DNA of 64,000 nt from G963678255 sp963678255 (GCA_963678255.2 CAXXTW010000002.1:372001-436000), one strand, 5' to 3'; positions 25,011 to 35,049 are shown, counted from the stretch's first letter. Program-made: numbers and translations. The notes: generated by a model from the sequence alone, not told the origin.

Positions 25011-27194
25011 TTAGACGATTTTCAAACCTATCTTTTCAGTCTGAGCATCAATCATAATGACTTCGGTTAAGATGATCATACCTGGAAAATATTCATCAGG
25101 ATTGAAGTTGGTAAAGGTTGATCTATAGATAAGACCATCTTTTCCTGTTCCAATGTCTGCGAAGATACCAAAATCTGTTACATTTCTGATAATAGCCTGT
25201 GTTTGGTATCCTATATGTAATTTCTGAATATCTTTAATCTTATCTTTTAAGATTGGTTGTGGAAAATCCTCTCTTGGATCTCTTCTGCGCATGGTTAAAG
25301 CTTCCATGATATCTTTTATGATAATATCTGATTCATTGAGGATTTGAGAAAGATTATTAACATTAACCTCTCTTAATTTTACTTCAATGCTCTCTTTATT
25401 TTTAACGATATCTTCCAGAGAAATATTTAAATATTTAAATACTTTCTCAGCAATGGGGTAAACCTCTGGATGTATAGTGGTATGATCTAAATAATTCTTT
25501 GATTCTGTGACTCTACAAAATCCAGCAGCCTGTTCAAAGACTTTTTCTCCAATCCCTTTAACTTCCAATAGTTCTTTCCTGCTTTTAAAACCCTGATGTT
25601 TAGTTCGGTATTCAACGATTGATTTAGCAACCTTTTTATTAAAACCGGAAATATATTGTAATAACCAGGATGATGCCTGATTTAGATCTATACCTACATA
25701 ATTAACCACGGATTCAACTTCCAGAGACAATCTTTCTTTTAATATATTTGTTGAAATATCATGTTGATACATCCCAACACCTATCGATTCTGGGGGGATT
25801 TTAACTAATTCGTTCATCATGTCTTGGACTCTACGGGCAATAGAGATTGCTCCTCTTACGCTCACATCAATTGATGGAAATTCTTCTCTTGCTGTGTCTG
25901 AAGCTGAATAAACCGAAGCTCCTGCTTCAGAAACAATGATATATTTAATCTCTATGTTGGCTGTTTGTTCTATCCACTCAGCAATAAATTTTTCTGTTTC
26001 ATAAGAGGCTGTTCCATTACCAATAGCGATCAAATTGAATTCATGCTTATTAAATAATTGATTTAGTTTTTTTATAGATTCCTCAGTTTTGTTATGAGGG
26101 GGATTGCAAAATATGGTATCATAGGCAATAAAATCACCATTTTCATCAATGATGGCAACCTTACACCCGGTACGAAAACCGGGATCAATACCTGCAATAC
26201 TGCATTTCTTTAAAGGAGGAGTCAGCATTAAATGCCTAAGATTTTTCTGAAATATTTCAACAGATCTGTTCTCAGCTTTTTCAGTTAAAGTTGTTCTGCA
26301 TTCTCTTTCAATAGAAGGGAAAAGTAAGCGTTTATATGAGTCAAGCATACAAGTTTTTAATTCTTCAAAATAGGGATGATGATTTCTGATAAAAGCATTT
26401 TGTAAGGATAAAATGATAAATCCAGCAAGTTCGGTTTCACCTGTTGACCTGAATAAGTAATTATTGAAGTTTTCCCATTCAAAAGAAATTTTTACTTTGA
26501 TGATTTTTTCGCTTTCTGCCCTATTTATAGCTAAAATTCGCCAGGAGGGAATACTTCTCAAATTCCACTCAGCTTCATAGTAGTTTTTATAGGTTTGTTT
26601 TTCATCAGCGACTTTTTCATTCTTTTTGCAAATGATTTTACCATGACGATATAAATTATCTATTAATAAGTGACGGATTTCAAGGTTATAGCTTAAATTT
26701 TCTGCAATAATCTCTAATGCGCCACCTAAAGCATCTTCGTTTGTTAAAACCCCTTTTTCTGTGTTTATGTATTTACTGATAATGGAGTCGTTTCTGCATT
26801 TTGTTTTTAATATAAAATCAGCTAAAGGTTCCAGACCCTTCTCTTTGGCAATATCAGCTTTAGTTTTCTGTTTTTTTTTATAGGGTAAATAGATTTCTTC
26901 TAATTCTTTCAATTGATGGACATTCTCTATCAATGACTTTAAGTGATCTGTTAATTGATTGTTGTTATTCAAACTATTTAAGATTTCATCTTTTCTTTCA
27001 TTTAGTTTTAAATCTGTTTTATACGCATCGTAAATGTTTCTTATTTGTAATTCATCTAGACAACCCGTAGTTTCTTTTCTATATCTAGCGATAAATGGAA
27101 TACTTTTGTCTTCTTTGATTAGACTTAAAGTATTTTCAATTTGTTTTGTTTGAATCTTTAATTGTTCAGAAAGTGAAGAAATCCAATTAATCAT
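25011..27194 (-). CDS. tex: Tex-family RNA-binding transcription accessory protein
   Basis: Tex is a cytosolic nucleic-acid-binding protein related to eukaryotic Spt6. The 727-aa protein shows the Tex N-terminal helical part (IPFIARYRKETTG). The YqgF/RNase H-like domain begins with IAGIDPGFRTGCKVAIID. A helix-hairpin-helix region follows (YISGFNKKVAKSIVEYR, then ELLEVKGIGEKVFEQAAGF). The C-terminal S1 domain is at about 650-727 (RNVTDFGIFADIGTGKDGLI). All domains and the length are normal. It follows the U32 gene by 9 bp. Confidence 0.95.
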   Translation of the reverse strand: MINWISSLSEQLKIQTKQIENTLSLIKEDKSIPFIARYRKETTGCLDELQIRNIYDAYKTDLKLNERKDEILNSLNNNNQLTDHLKSLIENVHQLKELEEIYLPYKKKQKTKADIAKEKGLEPLADFILKTKCRNDSIISKYINTEKGVLTNEDALGGALEIIAENLSYNLEIRHLLIDNLYRHGKIICKKNEKVADEKQTYKNYYEAEWNLRSIPSWRILAINRAESEKIIKVKISFEWENFNNYLFRSTGETELAGFIILSLQNAFIRNHHPYFEELKTCMLDSYKRLLFPSIERECRTTLTEKAENRSVEIFQKNLRHLMLTPPLKKCSIAGIDPGFRTGCKVAIIDENGDFIAYDTIFCNPPHNKTEESIKKLNQLFNKHEFNLIAIGNGTASYETEKFIAEWIEQTANIEIKYIIVSEAGASVYSASDTAREEFPSIDVSVRGAISIARRVQDMMNELVKIPPESIGVGMYQHDISTNILKERLSLEVESVVNYVGIDLNQASSWLLQYISGFNKKVAKSIVEYRTKHQGFKSRKELLEVKGIGEKVFEQAAGFCRVTESKNYLDHTTIHPEVYPIAEKVFKYLNISLEDIVKNKESIEVKLREVNVNNLSQILNESDIIIKDIMEALTMRRRDPREDFPQPILKDKIKDIQKLHIGYQTQAIIRNVTDFGIFADIGTGKDGLIYRSTFTNFNPDEYFPGMIILTEVIMIDAQTEKIGLKIV

Positions 27195-27203
27195 TTTATC
27201 TCC

Positions 27204-29219
27204 CTACCAAAGCCCTTTTTTGAAATTAAACTTACTAACCTTGTTAAGAGACATGGACTCTTCGAAAGCAATAAATAGTTTATTAATTAAAGAAACATCA
27301 GGACTGATGTATGATAAATCAGCTAGGAAACGACTAAAACCCTTATTCTTTAATTTTTCGGAATACTGAAATAATGAAACAGGTGTTTTTCCGGAGATTA
27401 TCGTCATCCCATCTCTAATGAATTTTTTATATTCGTTTTTAGTATCAGAAAATTCTTCATCCTGACGAACATTCAAAGGCATACGTGAATAAAAAAGTTT
27501 TGGGTAATAATAGAGAGGAATGATACCCAAGCGATCTATACCAGTCAGTAAATTATCAATATCATTCTCATAAGGATATATGTAATTCTTTATCTGATTA
27601 TTCTTTACCATTTGAACAGCAAAGTCATTCATTAAATAAACTGATTCTGTCGAGCACAAATTCACTTCATTTATGCGATCAAAAAGATGTTTTTGTGAAA
27701 GCTGACTTAAGGCAAAATTTTTAAAGCCCAGTTGACGTAATGCTTTAATCAAATCACTATAGAATAACAGGTTATCTTCAGAAATAAAAATGGGTAATTC
27801 AATGATAGCTTTTTCTTTAATTTTTGAAATTGTGTCTATAAAATCGTCTTTATCAATCCAATATTTTTTTGTAAAAGCCAGAAAAATACCTTTAACCTGT
27901 TCAAGATTAATAAAAGAAAGCCAATCGGGATGATCTATTCTGAAATAGATCTCCTGAGGTCTTTTAACAGCATTTGAATTAATTTTGATCAGATTACGTT
28001 TATTGATTGGAACAATTTCAAAATTAAATTTCTTAATTTTAAGTTTTGGTAGTTTTATCTCAAAGCGATCTGAAACAAGGTAGATTTCATCACCGATTTC
28101 AAGTTTATCTGTGCTTATTGGTAGGGACACTTTCATGCCAGATATCGCTTTACTAATGTGAAGATTTTCTTCACCATCCGCACTGATCTCATTAATTTCA
28201 ATAATATCAGCATCTTGATCATGTTGACCAATAATTCTGATTTTTGAATGTTTATGAAATTCATTATTAGTTTCAAAAACAATTCTATCTTTACTTATTT
28301 TTTCAATTTTACCAATAAATTGTCCAACAGAAGGTGATTCTGTGAATACATCCTGTAAATGTTCACCCATAAAGTAATTAGTTTTTTCTCTGCTCAAATC
28401 TTCTTCAAGAAGTTTCTTTGCTTCAGAAATACGGTTTATATCATTCAACACCATTTTGTATGCTTTTGCTGTTTTATAAACATAATCAACGGATTTCATC
28501 CGACCTTCAATTTTTAATGAACTAATTCCTAACTTTAATATTTCTGGAATCATATCGATTAACTGAAGATCTTTTAAACTAAATAAATAATGCTGTTCTC
28601 TTCCAATATTAAATAAACGACGGCAGGGTTGCTTGCACAGCCCTCTGTTTGCACTCATTCCTCCCAAGTAACTGCTGAATAAGCAATAACCAGAAAATGA
28701 ATAACATAAAGACCCGTGAACGAATATTTCTAATTCAATATTTGATAAAGAGCTGATTGTCTTTAATTCAGAGAAAGTTAATTCTCTGGCTAAGATTATT
28801 CTTTTAAACCCTTTATCTAAACCGTCAATGGCACCCAATGAATTATGAAGTCCCATTTGAGTGCTGGCATGGATGTTGATTTGGGGAAACAAATGCTTCA
28901 TAATATAATAAATTCCCCAATCTTGAATAATGATACCAGAGGGTTTCATTTGTGTTAATTTTGCTAAAGTATCAATTAAATCGTAAGTTTCTTTGTTTTT
29001 TACTAAGGTATTAAGAGTTAAATAGACTTTTTTTTGGTGTAGATTGGCATAATCAATTAAAGTGTACATCTCATTATAACTAAAATTTTTAGCTCTTTTT
29101 CGAGCATTAAAATCACCTATCCCGGCATACACCGCATCAGCTCCGCCTTCAAAAGCAGCTAGAGCCATATCAAGATTTCCTGCTGGTAATAGTAATTCAG
29201 GTTTTTGATTCTTTTTCAT
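27204..29219 (-). CDS. U32 family peptidase/hydroxylase-like protein
   Basis: This 671-aa protein begins PELLLPAGNLDMALAAFEGG, the classic U32 start. It carries the family signature EIFVHGSLCYSFSGYC at residues 164-179. Cys172, 179, 195 and 199 probably bind an iron-sulfur cluster. Members include putative collagenases and the RlhA and TrhP/UbiU-UbiV RNA- or quinone-modifying proteins; this long form is most like RlhA/TrhP-type tRNA or rRNA hydroxylation factors. The start at 29217-29219 gives an ATGA overlap with the preceding HAD gene. An in-frame ATG at 29309 lies inside that gene. Confidence 0.85.
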   Translation of the reverse strand: MKKNQKPELLLPAGNLDMALAAFEGGADAVYAGIGDFNARKRAKNFSYNEMYTLIDYANLHQKKVYLTLNTLVKNKETYDLIDTLAKLTQMKPSGIIIQDWGIYYIMKHLFPQINIHASTQMGLHNSLGAIDGLDKGFKRIILARELTFSELKTISSLSNIELEIFVHGSLCYSFSGYCLFSSYLGGMSANRGLCKQPCRRLFNIGREQHYLFSLKDLQLIDMIPEILKLGISSLKIEGRMKSVDYVYKTAKAYKMVLNDINRISEAKKLLEEDLSREKTNYFMGEHLQDVFTESPSVGQFIGKIEKISKDRIVFETNNEFHKHSKIRIIGQHDQDADIIEINEISADGEENLHISKAISGMKVSLPISTDKLEIGDEIYLVSDRFEIKLPKLKIKKFNFEIVPINKRNLIKINSNAVKRPQEIYFRIDHPDWLSFINLEQVKGIFLAFTKKYWIDKDDFIDTISKIKEKAIIELPIFISEDNLLFYSDLIKALRQLGFKNFALSQLSQKHLFDRINEVNLCSTESVYLMNDFAVQMVKNNQIKNYIYPYENDIDNLLTGIDRLGIIPLYYYPKLFYSRMPLNVRQDEEFSDTKNEYKKFIRDGMTIISGKTPVSLFQYSEKLKNKGFSRFLADLSYISPDVSLINKLFIAFEESMSLNKVSKFNFKKGLW

Positions 29220-29986
29220 AGAATACCCTTTTGTTTCACTAATTTTTCTAACGCTTCCAACACACCTTCGGTGTAAGATTTTGAGCAAAGATATATCCCA
29301 GATTGACATACAATATTTTGATCTAATTTTTTATATTGAATTGATTTTAATAAAGAATCTGAAGCATTTGAAGGTAGAAAAGATAAATCAGAGAAACGAG
29401 CTAGATCTAAATCATTCATAGAATCTAATAAACTTATGATTATCTTATCTTCAGAAATATGCTTAATTCCAGTAAATTTTGAATAATTCTTTGGAATAAT
29501 ATCTATGGCAACATTTGAATAGGTGATATAAACTTCTGAATAATAGGGCGTACTTTTGACAAAATCTTCAATTTTATTAACAAATAGAGCCGGGTTTAAA
29601 CCACCTGTTTCAGTTGTTGTAAATAAACTGATGGTCGATAACCTATGGGCTATCGTTTGAATAAACTCAAATTTTCTGTTTCTAATAATGGATTCAAGCT
29701 GTTTTATCAAATCAATGGTTGTCTGATCAGTTAGAATTTGTTCTTTATAACCATTTGAAAATACACAACCAGTTTCTAAAATATAACCATTAAAGGTATT
29801 TCTAACAATTTCGGGCACATACTGATTAATAAACTGAAGATCATTTCCTGTGCAAAGATAAAAGTCTGCTTGATTAGAAAGATAGTCAAATTTTTCAAGA
29901 TAATCATCAATAAATTCATCAGAAAAAATCCAATGTTCATTCAAAAGTGTTCCGTGCAAATCGATTGCAATAATATAATTTTTCAT
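29216..29986 (-). CDS. HAD-superfamily hydrolase with an altered DxD motif
   Basis: This 256-aa protein has a HAD fold of the Cof/MPGP type. Motif I reads AIDLHGTLLN, so the usual second aspartate (acid/base) is His11. Motif II is CTGND (Thr45 region). Motif IV is LLDSMNDLDLARF, keeping the ND pair. The cap region in the middle has a fold-like alternation but no known signature. The His replacement may reduce or change phosphatase activity. The gene overlaps the U32 start as ATGA and follows the histidine kinase by 51 bp. Confidence 0.75.
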   Translation of the reverse strand: MKNYIIAIDLHGTLLNEHWIFSDEFIDDYLEKFDYLSNQADFYLCTGNDLQFINQYVPEIVRNTFNGYILETGCVFSNGYKEQILTDQTTIDLIKQLESIIRNRKFEFIQTIAHRLSTISLFTTTETGGLNPALFVNKIEDFVKSTPYYSEVYITYSNVAIDIIPKNYSKFTGIKHISEDKIIISLLDSMNDLDLARFSDLSFLPSNASDSLLKSIQYKKLDQNIVCQSGIYLCSKSYTEGVLEALEKLVKQKGIL

Positions 29987-30037
29987 GTTTTCAAAAAAAA
30001 GAATTTACCTTAGCTTGTCAATTAAAAAGCTTGCTTT

Positions 30038-31900
30038 CTAAAGAGTGTGACTGATGGGTAAGAAAATCGAGAAAATACTACCTTTATTTAGTTCTGATTC
30101 TACGGCAATTTTACCATGATGAAGCTCTACCAGACGCTTAACGATTGATAATCCTAAGCCTGTTGTCGATTCACCGGCTGTACCTTTTCGTCTCGCCGAA
30201 GTAAATTTATTAAAAATGACAGGTATATTGTGTTCGGAAATCCCTATTCCAAAATCCTGAATAGATAATTTGGCATATTCAATCTCATCAATAGAATCTT
30301 TTTTTAAGAGGATATAGATCTGACTGTCGTTAGGTGAAAACTTAATTGCATTATTGATTAAATTGTCTATGATCTGGCCAAATTTATCAGGATTTATTAA
30401 GACTTTTAGAGATTCTGTATGTTCAATATCATACTTAATGGTTATGTTTTTCTTATTGCCGATTGAAACATAACTGGACAATAAATATTTTAAAAACTCT
30501 CTTAAATCTTGAGGAATTAATTCAATTTTAAAATCAGTCATCTCTATTTGATTAGATTCTAAAAGCATCTGAACTAGTCTGATTCCTTTTTCACAAGACA
30601 ATTCCATATGATAAATATATTTTTCAACCCGATCGTTAACTTGTTCAATTTTTAACAAATCAATGATAGAATATAATCCACCTAATATATTTTTTAAATC
30701 ATGAGAAACTACTCGTAAAATACTATCTTTTGATTGATTTAAGTTTTCAAGCTCGCGACTTTGTTTTCCAATTAATTCGTTTGATTTTACTAATTCGACA
30801 TTTTTCAAACGATATAATTCATTTTCTTGCTGTTTTTGTTCAAACTCAAACCGCGATTGGAGATGAGCGACTTCTCTGGTCATTTTATCAGTATATATTT
30901 TCTGGGTTAAACTTATTATTTTTCTTAAATACTCGTTGGATCGTTCATGTTGGTTTATTGAACTATAAAAATCTGCCAAATCTGAAAATAAACTTAAATT
31001 GACATCGTTATCTTCATAATTTTGAGCTAATTCTTCAACTTCAATAAAACATCTTCTAGCTTCTTCAATTTCATGGATTTCTTTGAACATTTTTCCTAAT
31101 TCTTTTAAGGATAAAATTGTAGAATTTTTATCATGATTTTCTCGACTAAACTTCAGACTTTTTTTATAATAAAGAATAGCGTTAAAAAAATCTTTTTTCG
31201 AATGATATAACTCAGCCATATTAAAATATAGCATAGATAATTTTGTGTTATTAGGGTTATTTTCTAAGATTTTCTTCGATTTTTTATAATACCCCATAGC
31301 TAATTGAAAATCTTTCATGAGTTTATACAGATTACCAATATTAATACAGGAATAGGCAATATCGATATCTAGATTTTCTTTCATTCTAATCTTTAGAGAG
31401 GCTCTTGCATAATATAAAGACTGAGGATAATTACCAATTCTACGATAAACAATGCCAATATTTCCATATAAAGTTGCCAGTCTTACTATATTATTTTGTT
31501 TTTTTAATAAATCTAATGCTTCTAATAAATATTTTAATGATTCAGTAAAGTTTGATAATAATCCTTCTACAGTCCCAATATTTATTAATATTGCAGAAAT
31601 AAGACTTTCATCATCTGTCATTCGCACTAATTCTAAAGCCTTTATTAAATTCTCTCTTGCAAGAATATTATTCCCTTCGGTTGATAAAGTTATAGCTAAA
31701 CAACTAAATGCGGATCCAAGAACTTTCTTATCTTCAGCTCCGTAAGCATAATCAATTGCTAAATTTGCATATTTTATACTAGGTTTGATTTGATTTGAAA
31801 AACGGTAATTTTCTGATAAATCAATACATAATAATGCTTTTCGGGTAATTTCTTTCTCTTCTGTTAATTCAGACAATAAAGTCTCAATATCTTTTAACAT
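30038..31900 (-). CDS. Soluble TPR-containing sensor histidine kinase
   Basis: This protein of about 620 aa has no membrane segment. Residues 1-340 are TPR repeats of the kind LYGNIGIVYRRIGNYPQSLY, followed by a coiled coil (about 340-390). The dimerisation domain has the phospho-acceptor His400 in VVSHDLKN. The ATPase domain has the N-box DNLINNAIKFSP, G1 DFGIGIS and G2 GLGLSIVKRL. It would sense an intracellular or protein-bound signal and phosphorylate an unknown response regulator; none is adjacent. The ATG at 31900 has AGGGG about 10 bases upstream; the ATG at 31921 has no binding site. Confidence 0.9.
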   Translation of the reverse strand: MLKDIETLLSELTEEKEITRKALLCIDLSENYRFSNQIKPSIKYANLAIDYAYGAEDKKVLGSAFSCLAITLSTEGNNILARENLIKALELVRMTDDESLISAILINIGTVEGLLSNFTESLKYLLEALDLLKKQNNIVRLATLYGNIGIVYRRIGNYPQSLYYARASLKIRMKENLDIDIAYSCINIGNLYKLMKDFQLAMGYYKKSKKILENNPNNTKLSMLYFNMAELYHSKKDFFNAILYYKKSLKFSRENHDKNSTILSLKELGKMFKEIHEIEEARRCFIEVEELAQNYEDNDVNLSLFSDLADFYSSINQHERSNEYLRKIISLTQKIYTDKMTREVAHLQSRFEFEQKQQENELYRLKNVELVKSNELIGKQSRELENLNQSKDSILRVVSHDLKNILGGLYSIIDLLKIEQVNDRVEKYIYHMELSCEKGIRLVQMLLESNQIEMTDFKIELIPQDLREFLKYLLSSYVSIGNKKNITIKYDIEHTESLKVLINPDKFGQIIDNLINNAIKFSPNDSQIYILLKKDSIDEIEYAKLSIQDFGIGISEHNIPVIFNKFTSARRKGTAGESTTGLGLSIVKRLVELHHGKIAVESELNKGSIFSIFLPISHTL

Positions 31901-32088
31901 AATTTTCAGAACCCCTAACATTTATTATAAACCAATAATATTTTTCTTTATAAAAATGAAAAGCTTTTTATTCTTTTTTTATTAATTATTTTAATTTTTC
32001 TTTTTTATTGGTAAGGTCATTCACTTTCTCAAATATTAATTTCATTTAAGGAGACACATTTCAATTATTCTATGTTAAAAAAAAAGTA

Positions 32089-32116
32089 TTGATTTATTTT
32101 GAGCTTATGATAAAAT
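32089..32116 (+). promoter_or_regulatory. Possible promoter of glnS
   Basis: TTGATT (32089-32094) is separated by 16 bp from TAAAAT (32111-32116), 28 bp before the glnS ATG. The match is moderate. The rest of 31922-32144 is AT-rich with no other feature. Confidence 0.35.
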
Positions 32117-32144
32117 GTATTTAATAAATTTTATCGGAGGAATT

Positions 32145-33863
32145 ATGGAAGAAGACAAAAAAGACAATATTGATGTATTAAATCCTCAGGACGAGAAATC
32201 TGAAGTATCAAATTTTATTCGTTTTTTTATTGATCAAGACCTTGCCTCTGGCAAACATAAAAACATTGTTACCCGCTTTCCTCCTGAACCAAACGGCTAT
32301 TTACATATTGGTCATGCTAAATCCATTTGTTTAAATTTTGGTTTAGCTAGAGACTACAAGGGAAAATGTCATCTCCGTTTTGATGATACAAATCCCACTG
32401 CAGAAGATGTTGAATATGTCGATTCCATTATGGATGATGTTCGCTGGTTAGGTTTTTCTTGGGAAGACAATCTATTTTATGCATCAGATTATTATGATCA
32501 ATTGTATAATTATGCAGAATTTTTAATTAAAGAAGGCAAAGCATTTGTTTGTGATCTCAATCAAGACGAAATGAGAAAATTAAGAGGAACTCTGACCGAG
32601 CCAGGTATAGAAAGTCCTTATCGTAACAGAACAGTAGAGGAAAATCTTGATTTGTTCAGACGAATGAAAGAGGGTGAATTTGAAGAAGGAACAAAATCAT
32701 TAAGAGCTAAAATTGATATGAAATCACCAAATATCAATATGAGAGACCCTGTCATCTATCGCATAAAAAAAGCACATCATCACAGAACGGGAGATAAATG
32801 GTGTATCTATCCAATGTATGATTACACCCATTGCATTTCTGATGCAATAGAAGGGATCACTCATTCTATCTGTACTCTAGAGTTTGAAGATCATCGTCCG
32901 CTTTATGACTGGTGCTTAGATCAATTACCCGTTCCCTGTCATCCAAGACAAATTGAATTTGCTCGCTTAAATCTCACTTATACAGTAATGAGTAAACGCT
33001 TACTAAGAGCCTTGGTGGAAGAAAATTTAGTCAATGGATGGGATGATCCTCGTATGCCTACCATTGCAGGTATGAGACGCAGAGGTTATACACCGGAAGC
33101 TATTCGAAATTTCGCAGATAAAATAGGTGTTGCAAAAGCTAATTCAATTGTTGATTTTAATCTATTACAATTTTGTTTGAGAGATGATTTAAATATAAAA
33201 GCTAAAAGAGTGATGGTTGTATTGGATCCTCTTGAAATAGAAATTGAAAACTATCCTGACGGACAAGTAGAATTTCTAGATGCAGAGAATAATCCTGAAG
33301 ATATAACTGCTGGAAGCCATAAGATAGCTTTCACTAAACATCTTTTTATTGAAAAAGATGATTTTAAAGAAGATGCCCCAAAAAAATGGTTTAGATTAGC
33401 ACCTGGAGCTGAAATGCGATTAAAACATGCCTATTACATTACTTGTAATCATGTTATCAAGAATGAACAGGGAGAAGTAATAAAGCTCATCTGCACCTAT
33501 GATCCTGAGTCTAAAGGCGGTTGGTCGAAGGATGGTCGTAAAGTTAAGGGAACAGCACATTGGGTATCTAAAGATCATGTTCTTAATATTGAAGTGAGAA
33601 TGTATGATCAACTCTTTAAGGTACCAAATCCTATGGATATCCCAGAAGGAATGGATTATAAAATTAATCTCAATCAAGATTCTCTACGAGTCATAAAAAA
33701 TTGTTATGCTGAAGAATCCTTAAAAGATGCTCAATCAGGCGAAAAGTTTCAGTTCTTAAGACAAGGTTATTTTACTGTGGATTATGACTCAACCCCAGAA
33801 AATCCGGTATTCAATCGTATAGTTGGATTAAAAGATTCTTGGTCAAAGATAGAAAATAAATGA
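32145..33863 (+). CDS. glnS: Glutaminyl-tRNA synthetase
   Basis: GlnS charges tRNA-Gln with glutamine. The 572-aa class I enzyme has FPPEPNGYLHIGHAKS with HIGH at 54-57, the VMSKR form of the KMSKS loop at 281-285, GlnRS-specific DDTNPTAEDVEYVD (80-93), and the anticodon-binding beta-barrels after about 340. I start at the ATG at 32145 behind CGGAGG; an ATG at 32115 adds ten unlikely residues. Presence of GlnRS implies direct charging rather than only the GatCAB route. A strong terminator follows 22 bp after the stop. Confidence 0.97.
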   Translation: MEEDKKDNIDVLNPQDEKSEVSNFIRFFIDQDLASGKHKNIVTRFPPEPNGYLHIGHAKSICLNFGLARDYKGKCHLRFDDTNPTAEDVEYVDSIMDDVRWLGFSWEDNLFYASDYYDQLYNYAEFLIKEGKAFVCDLNQDEMRKLRGTLTEPGIESPYRNRTVEENLDLFRRMKEGEFEEGTKSLRAKIDMKSPNINMRDPVIYRIKKAHHHRTGDKWCIYPMYDYTHCISDAIEGITHSICTLEFEDHRPLYDWCLDQLPVPCHPRQIEFARLNLTYTVMSKRLLRALVEENLVNGWDDPRMPTIAGMRRRGYTPEAIRNFADKIGVAKANSIVDFNLLQFCLRDDLNIKAKRVMVVLDPLEIEIENYPDGQVEFLDAENNPEDITAGSHKIAFTKHLFIEKDDFKEDAPKKWFRLAPGAEMRLKHAYYITCNHVIKNEQGEVIKLICTYDPESKGGWSKDGRKVKGTAHWVSKDHVLNIEVRMYDQLFKVPNPMDIPEGMDYKINLNQDSLRVIKNCYAEESLKDAQSGEKFQFLRQGYFTVDYDSTPENPVFNRIVGLKDSWSKIENK

Positions 33864-33885
33864 TTAAATAAATCTACAAATAAAA

Positions 33886-33915
33886 CAAATAGGCAGACCA
33901 TGATCTGCCTATTTG
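33886..33915 (+). terminator. Rho-independent terminator after glnS
   Basis: A perfect 12-bp stem CAAATAGGCAGA/TCTGCCTATTTG encloses a 6-base loop and is followed by TTTACTATTTTATT. Confidence 0.85.
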
Positions 33916-33970
33916 TTTACTATTTTATTCATCTAAATGAAATAATCGAATCCTGGTCAAATATGTTTTC

Positions 33971-34090
33971 AACCCAAAAGGGGGTTAGGTTGTTTGTTAC
34001 AATAATATCAATGGTTAAAACCATGGGCTACCAATATTCAACCCCTAGAGGATTATATTAATTAGTTCCTGAGGAATGGGATGATGTAAT
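33971..34090. repeat. Degenerate REP-like palindromic repeats
   Basis: Several small palindromes crowd here: AACCC-AAAAG-GGGTT near 33971, ATGGTT-AA-AACCAT at 34011-34024, and TTCCTGAGGAA at about 34066. A segment reading TTGTTTGTTACAATAATATC at about 33990 recurs with changes near 34338. The wording resembles REP elements spread in FCB genomes. The rest of 34091-34273 holds nothing I can name. Confidence 0.55.
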
Positions 34091-34273
34091 CTATTGGAAA
34101 AATTAGTGTTTGTATTGATGATGTCGTTATCTCTAATTTGGAATGTACAGTTATAACAATTACATTGAAATTTACAGGAACAACGGTGATAGTATTGAAG
34201 ATTTTTTAGTTTCAAAGGAACGAATGTTGGCATCCCTTTTCCCATATCTTACAATCCGGGTTATACACATGCA

Positions 34274-34333
34274 GCATCTCTGATGTATAACAGTTCCTGA
34301 GAACGATATCTACATAATACTGGGTGTAAGCCT
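34274..34333 (+). repeat. Decayed copy of the 208-bp repeat
   Basis: The sequence from GCATCTCTGATG to ACTGGGTGTAAGCC aligns with the first 60 bases of the 208-bp unit with several changes. The hairpin is broken because CCCAGTG is lost. It lies beyond the 3' end of the second 181-aa gene, but its orientation relative to that gene is opposite to that at copy 1. Confidence 0.65.
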
Positions 34334-34454
34334 AAATTGTTTGTTATAATGATATAAAGGAATATTGCCAGAATGTGATATATACAAACAATACCAAATT
34401 TTCTTAAAACAAATCCAACAAGAATATAATAACATCCATTGATTAAATTTTCAT

Positions 34455-34474
34455 GGCGAACACACAGGTTCGCC
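34455..34474 (+). other. REP-like hairpin GGCGAAC/GTTCGCC, second occurrence
   Basis: A 7-bp stem with the loop ACACAG, same core as 24109-24130. It lies 29 bp past the stop of the second 181-aa gene. Confidence 0.7.
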
Positions 34475-34503
34475 GGTACATTAACATAAAAAACAACTCT
34501 ATT

Positions 34504-35049
34504 CTACCCAAAAGGTGCGGTAAGTTGCTGATTTTGGGGATAATTCTTTGTTAAAATGGATTTATATTCAAAGAAATATGTGATATACTCAATTAATAGC
34601 TGAGCATTGAGTTTATAGAAATTGATAATCTTAGGAAGAAATTTAACACGGATATAATCTGCTAAGGAAAAGGAAACAAAGTATTTAAAAAAATCTTCAG
34701 GAGTGAGTGATTTATTTTGAGTACTCTGCATTAATTGATCAAGCTTATGGGATATTTTTAAGAAAATCGAGTAATTACTAAGAAATTTACGTCTGATATG
34801 CGGGTATTCTTTTTTATATTGCTTAGCATAGCGAGATAATTCGGTTTTAAAACGGAGGGGGAGAACTTCCCATATTTGTAAAGTTACAGATTGCAACTCT
34901 TTAATCTTACGGTTTTGAGGCATTTCGGGCACTGAATAGTAATTTCGAGTGAAGCATATCGATCCTTCATTATGGTAACAATAGACGACATCGTCTCGTT
35001 TTCCGCCTTTTGGATAAAGTGTTGAGCCTGGTTTAAAGAAAACACGCAT
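34504..35049 (-). CDS. Unrecognised 181-aa protein, copy 2 of the duplicated family
   Basis: This is the near twin of the protein at 19717-20262: same length, same C-terminus QQLTAPFG, and about 159 of 181 residues identical by my count. The changes are spread out and mostly conservative, and both frames are intact, which suggests selection on the protein rather than decay. The start ATG follows AAAGGAAAAATT as in copy 1. Sequence identity continues through the promoter and hairpin upstream but is lost just after the stop. Function unknown. Confidence 0.75.
   Translation of the reverse strand: MRVFFKPGSTLYPKGGKRDDVVYCYHNEGSICFTRNYYSVPEMPQNRKIKELQSVTLQIWEVLPLRFKTELSRYAKQYKKEYPHIRRKFLSNYSIFLKISHKLDQLMQSTQNKSLTPEDFFKYFVSFSLADYIRVKFLPKIINFYKLNAQLLIEYITYFFEYKSILTKNYPQNQQLTAPFG

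Noticed and set aside
29220..29309. Longer N-terminus for the U32 protein from 29309
   Set aside because: It lies wholly inside the HAD gene, and the family starts at PELLLPAGN; the ATGA junction is a typical start.
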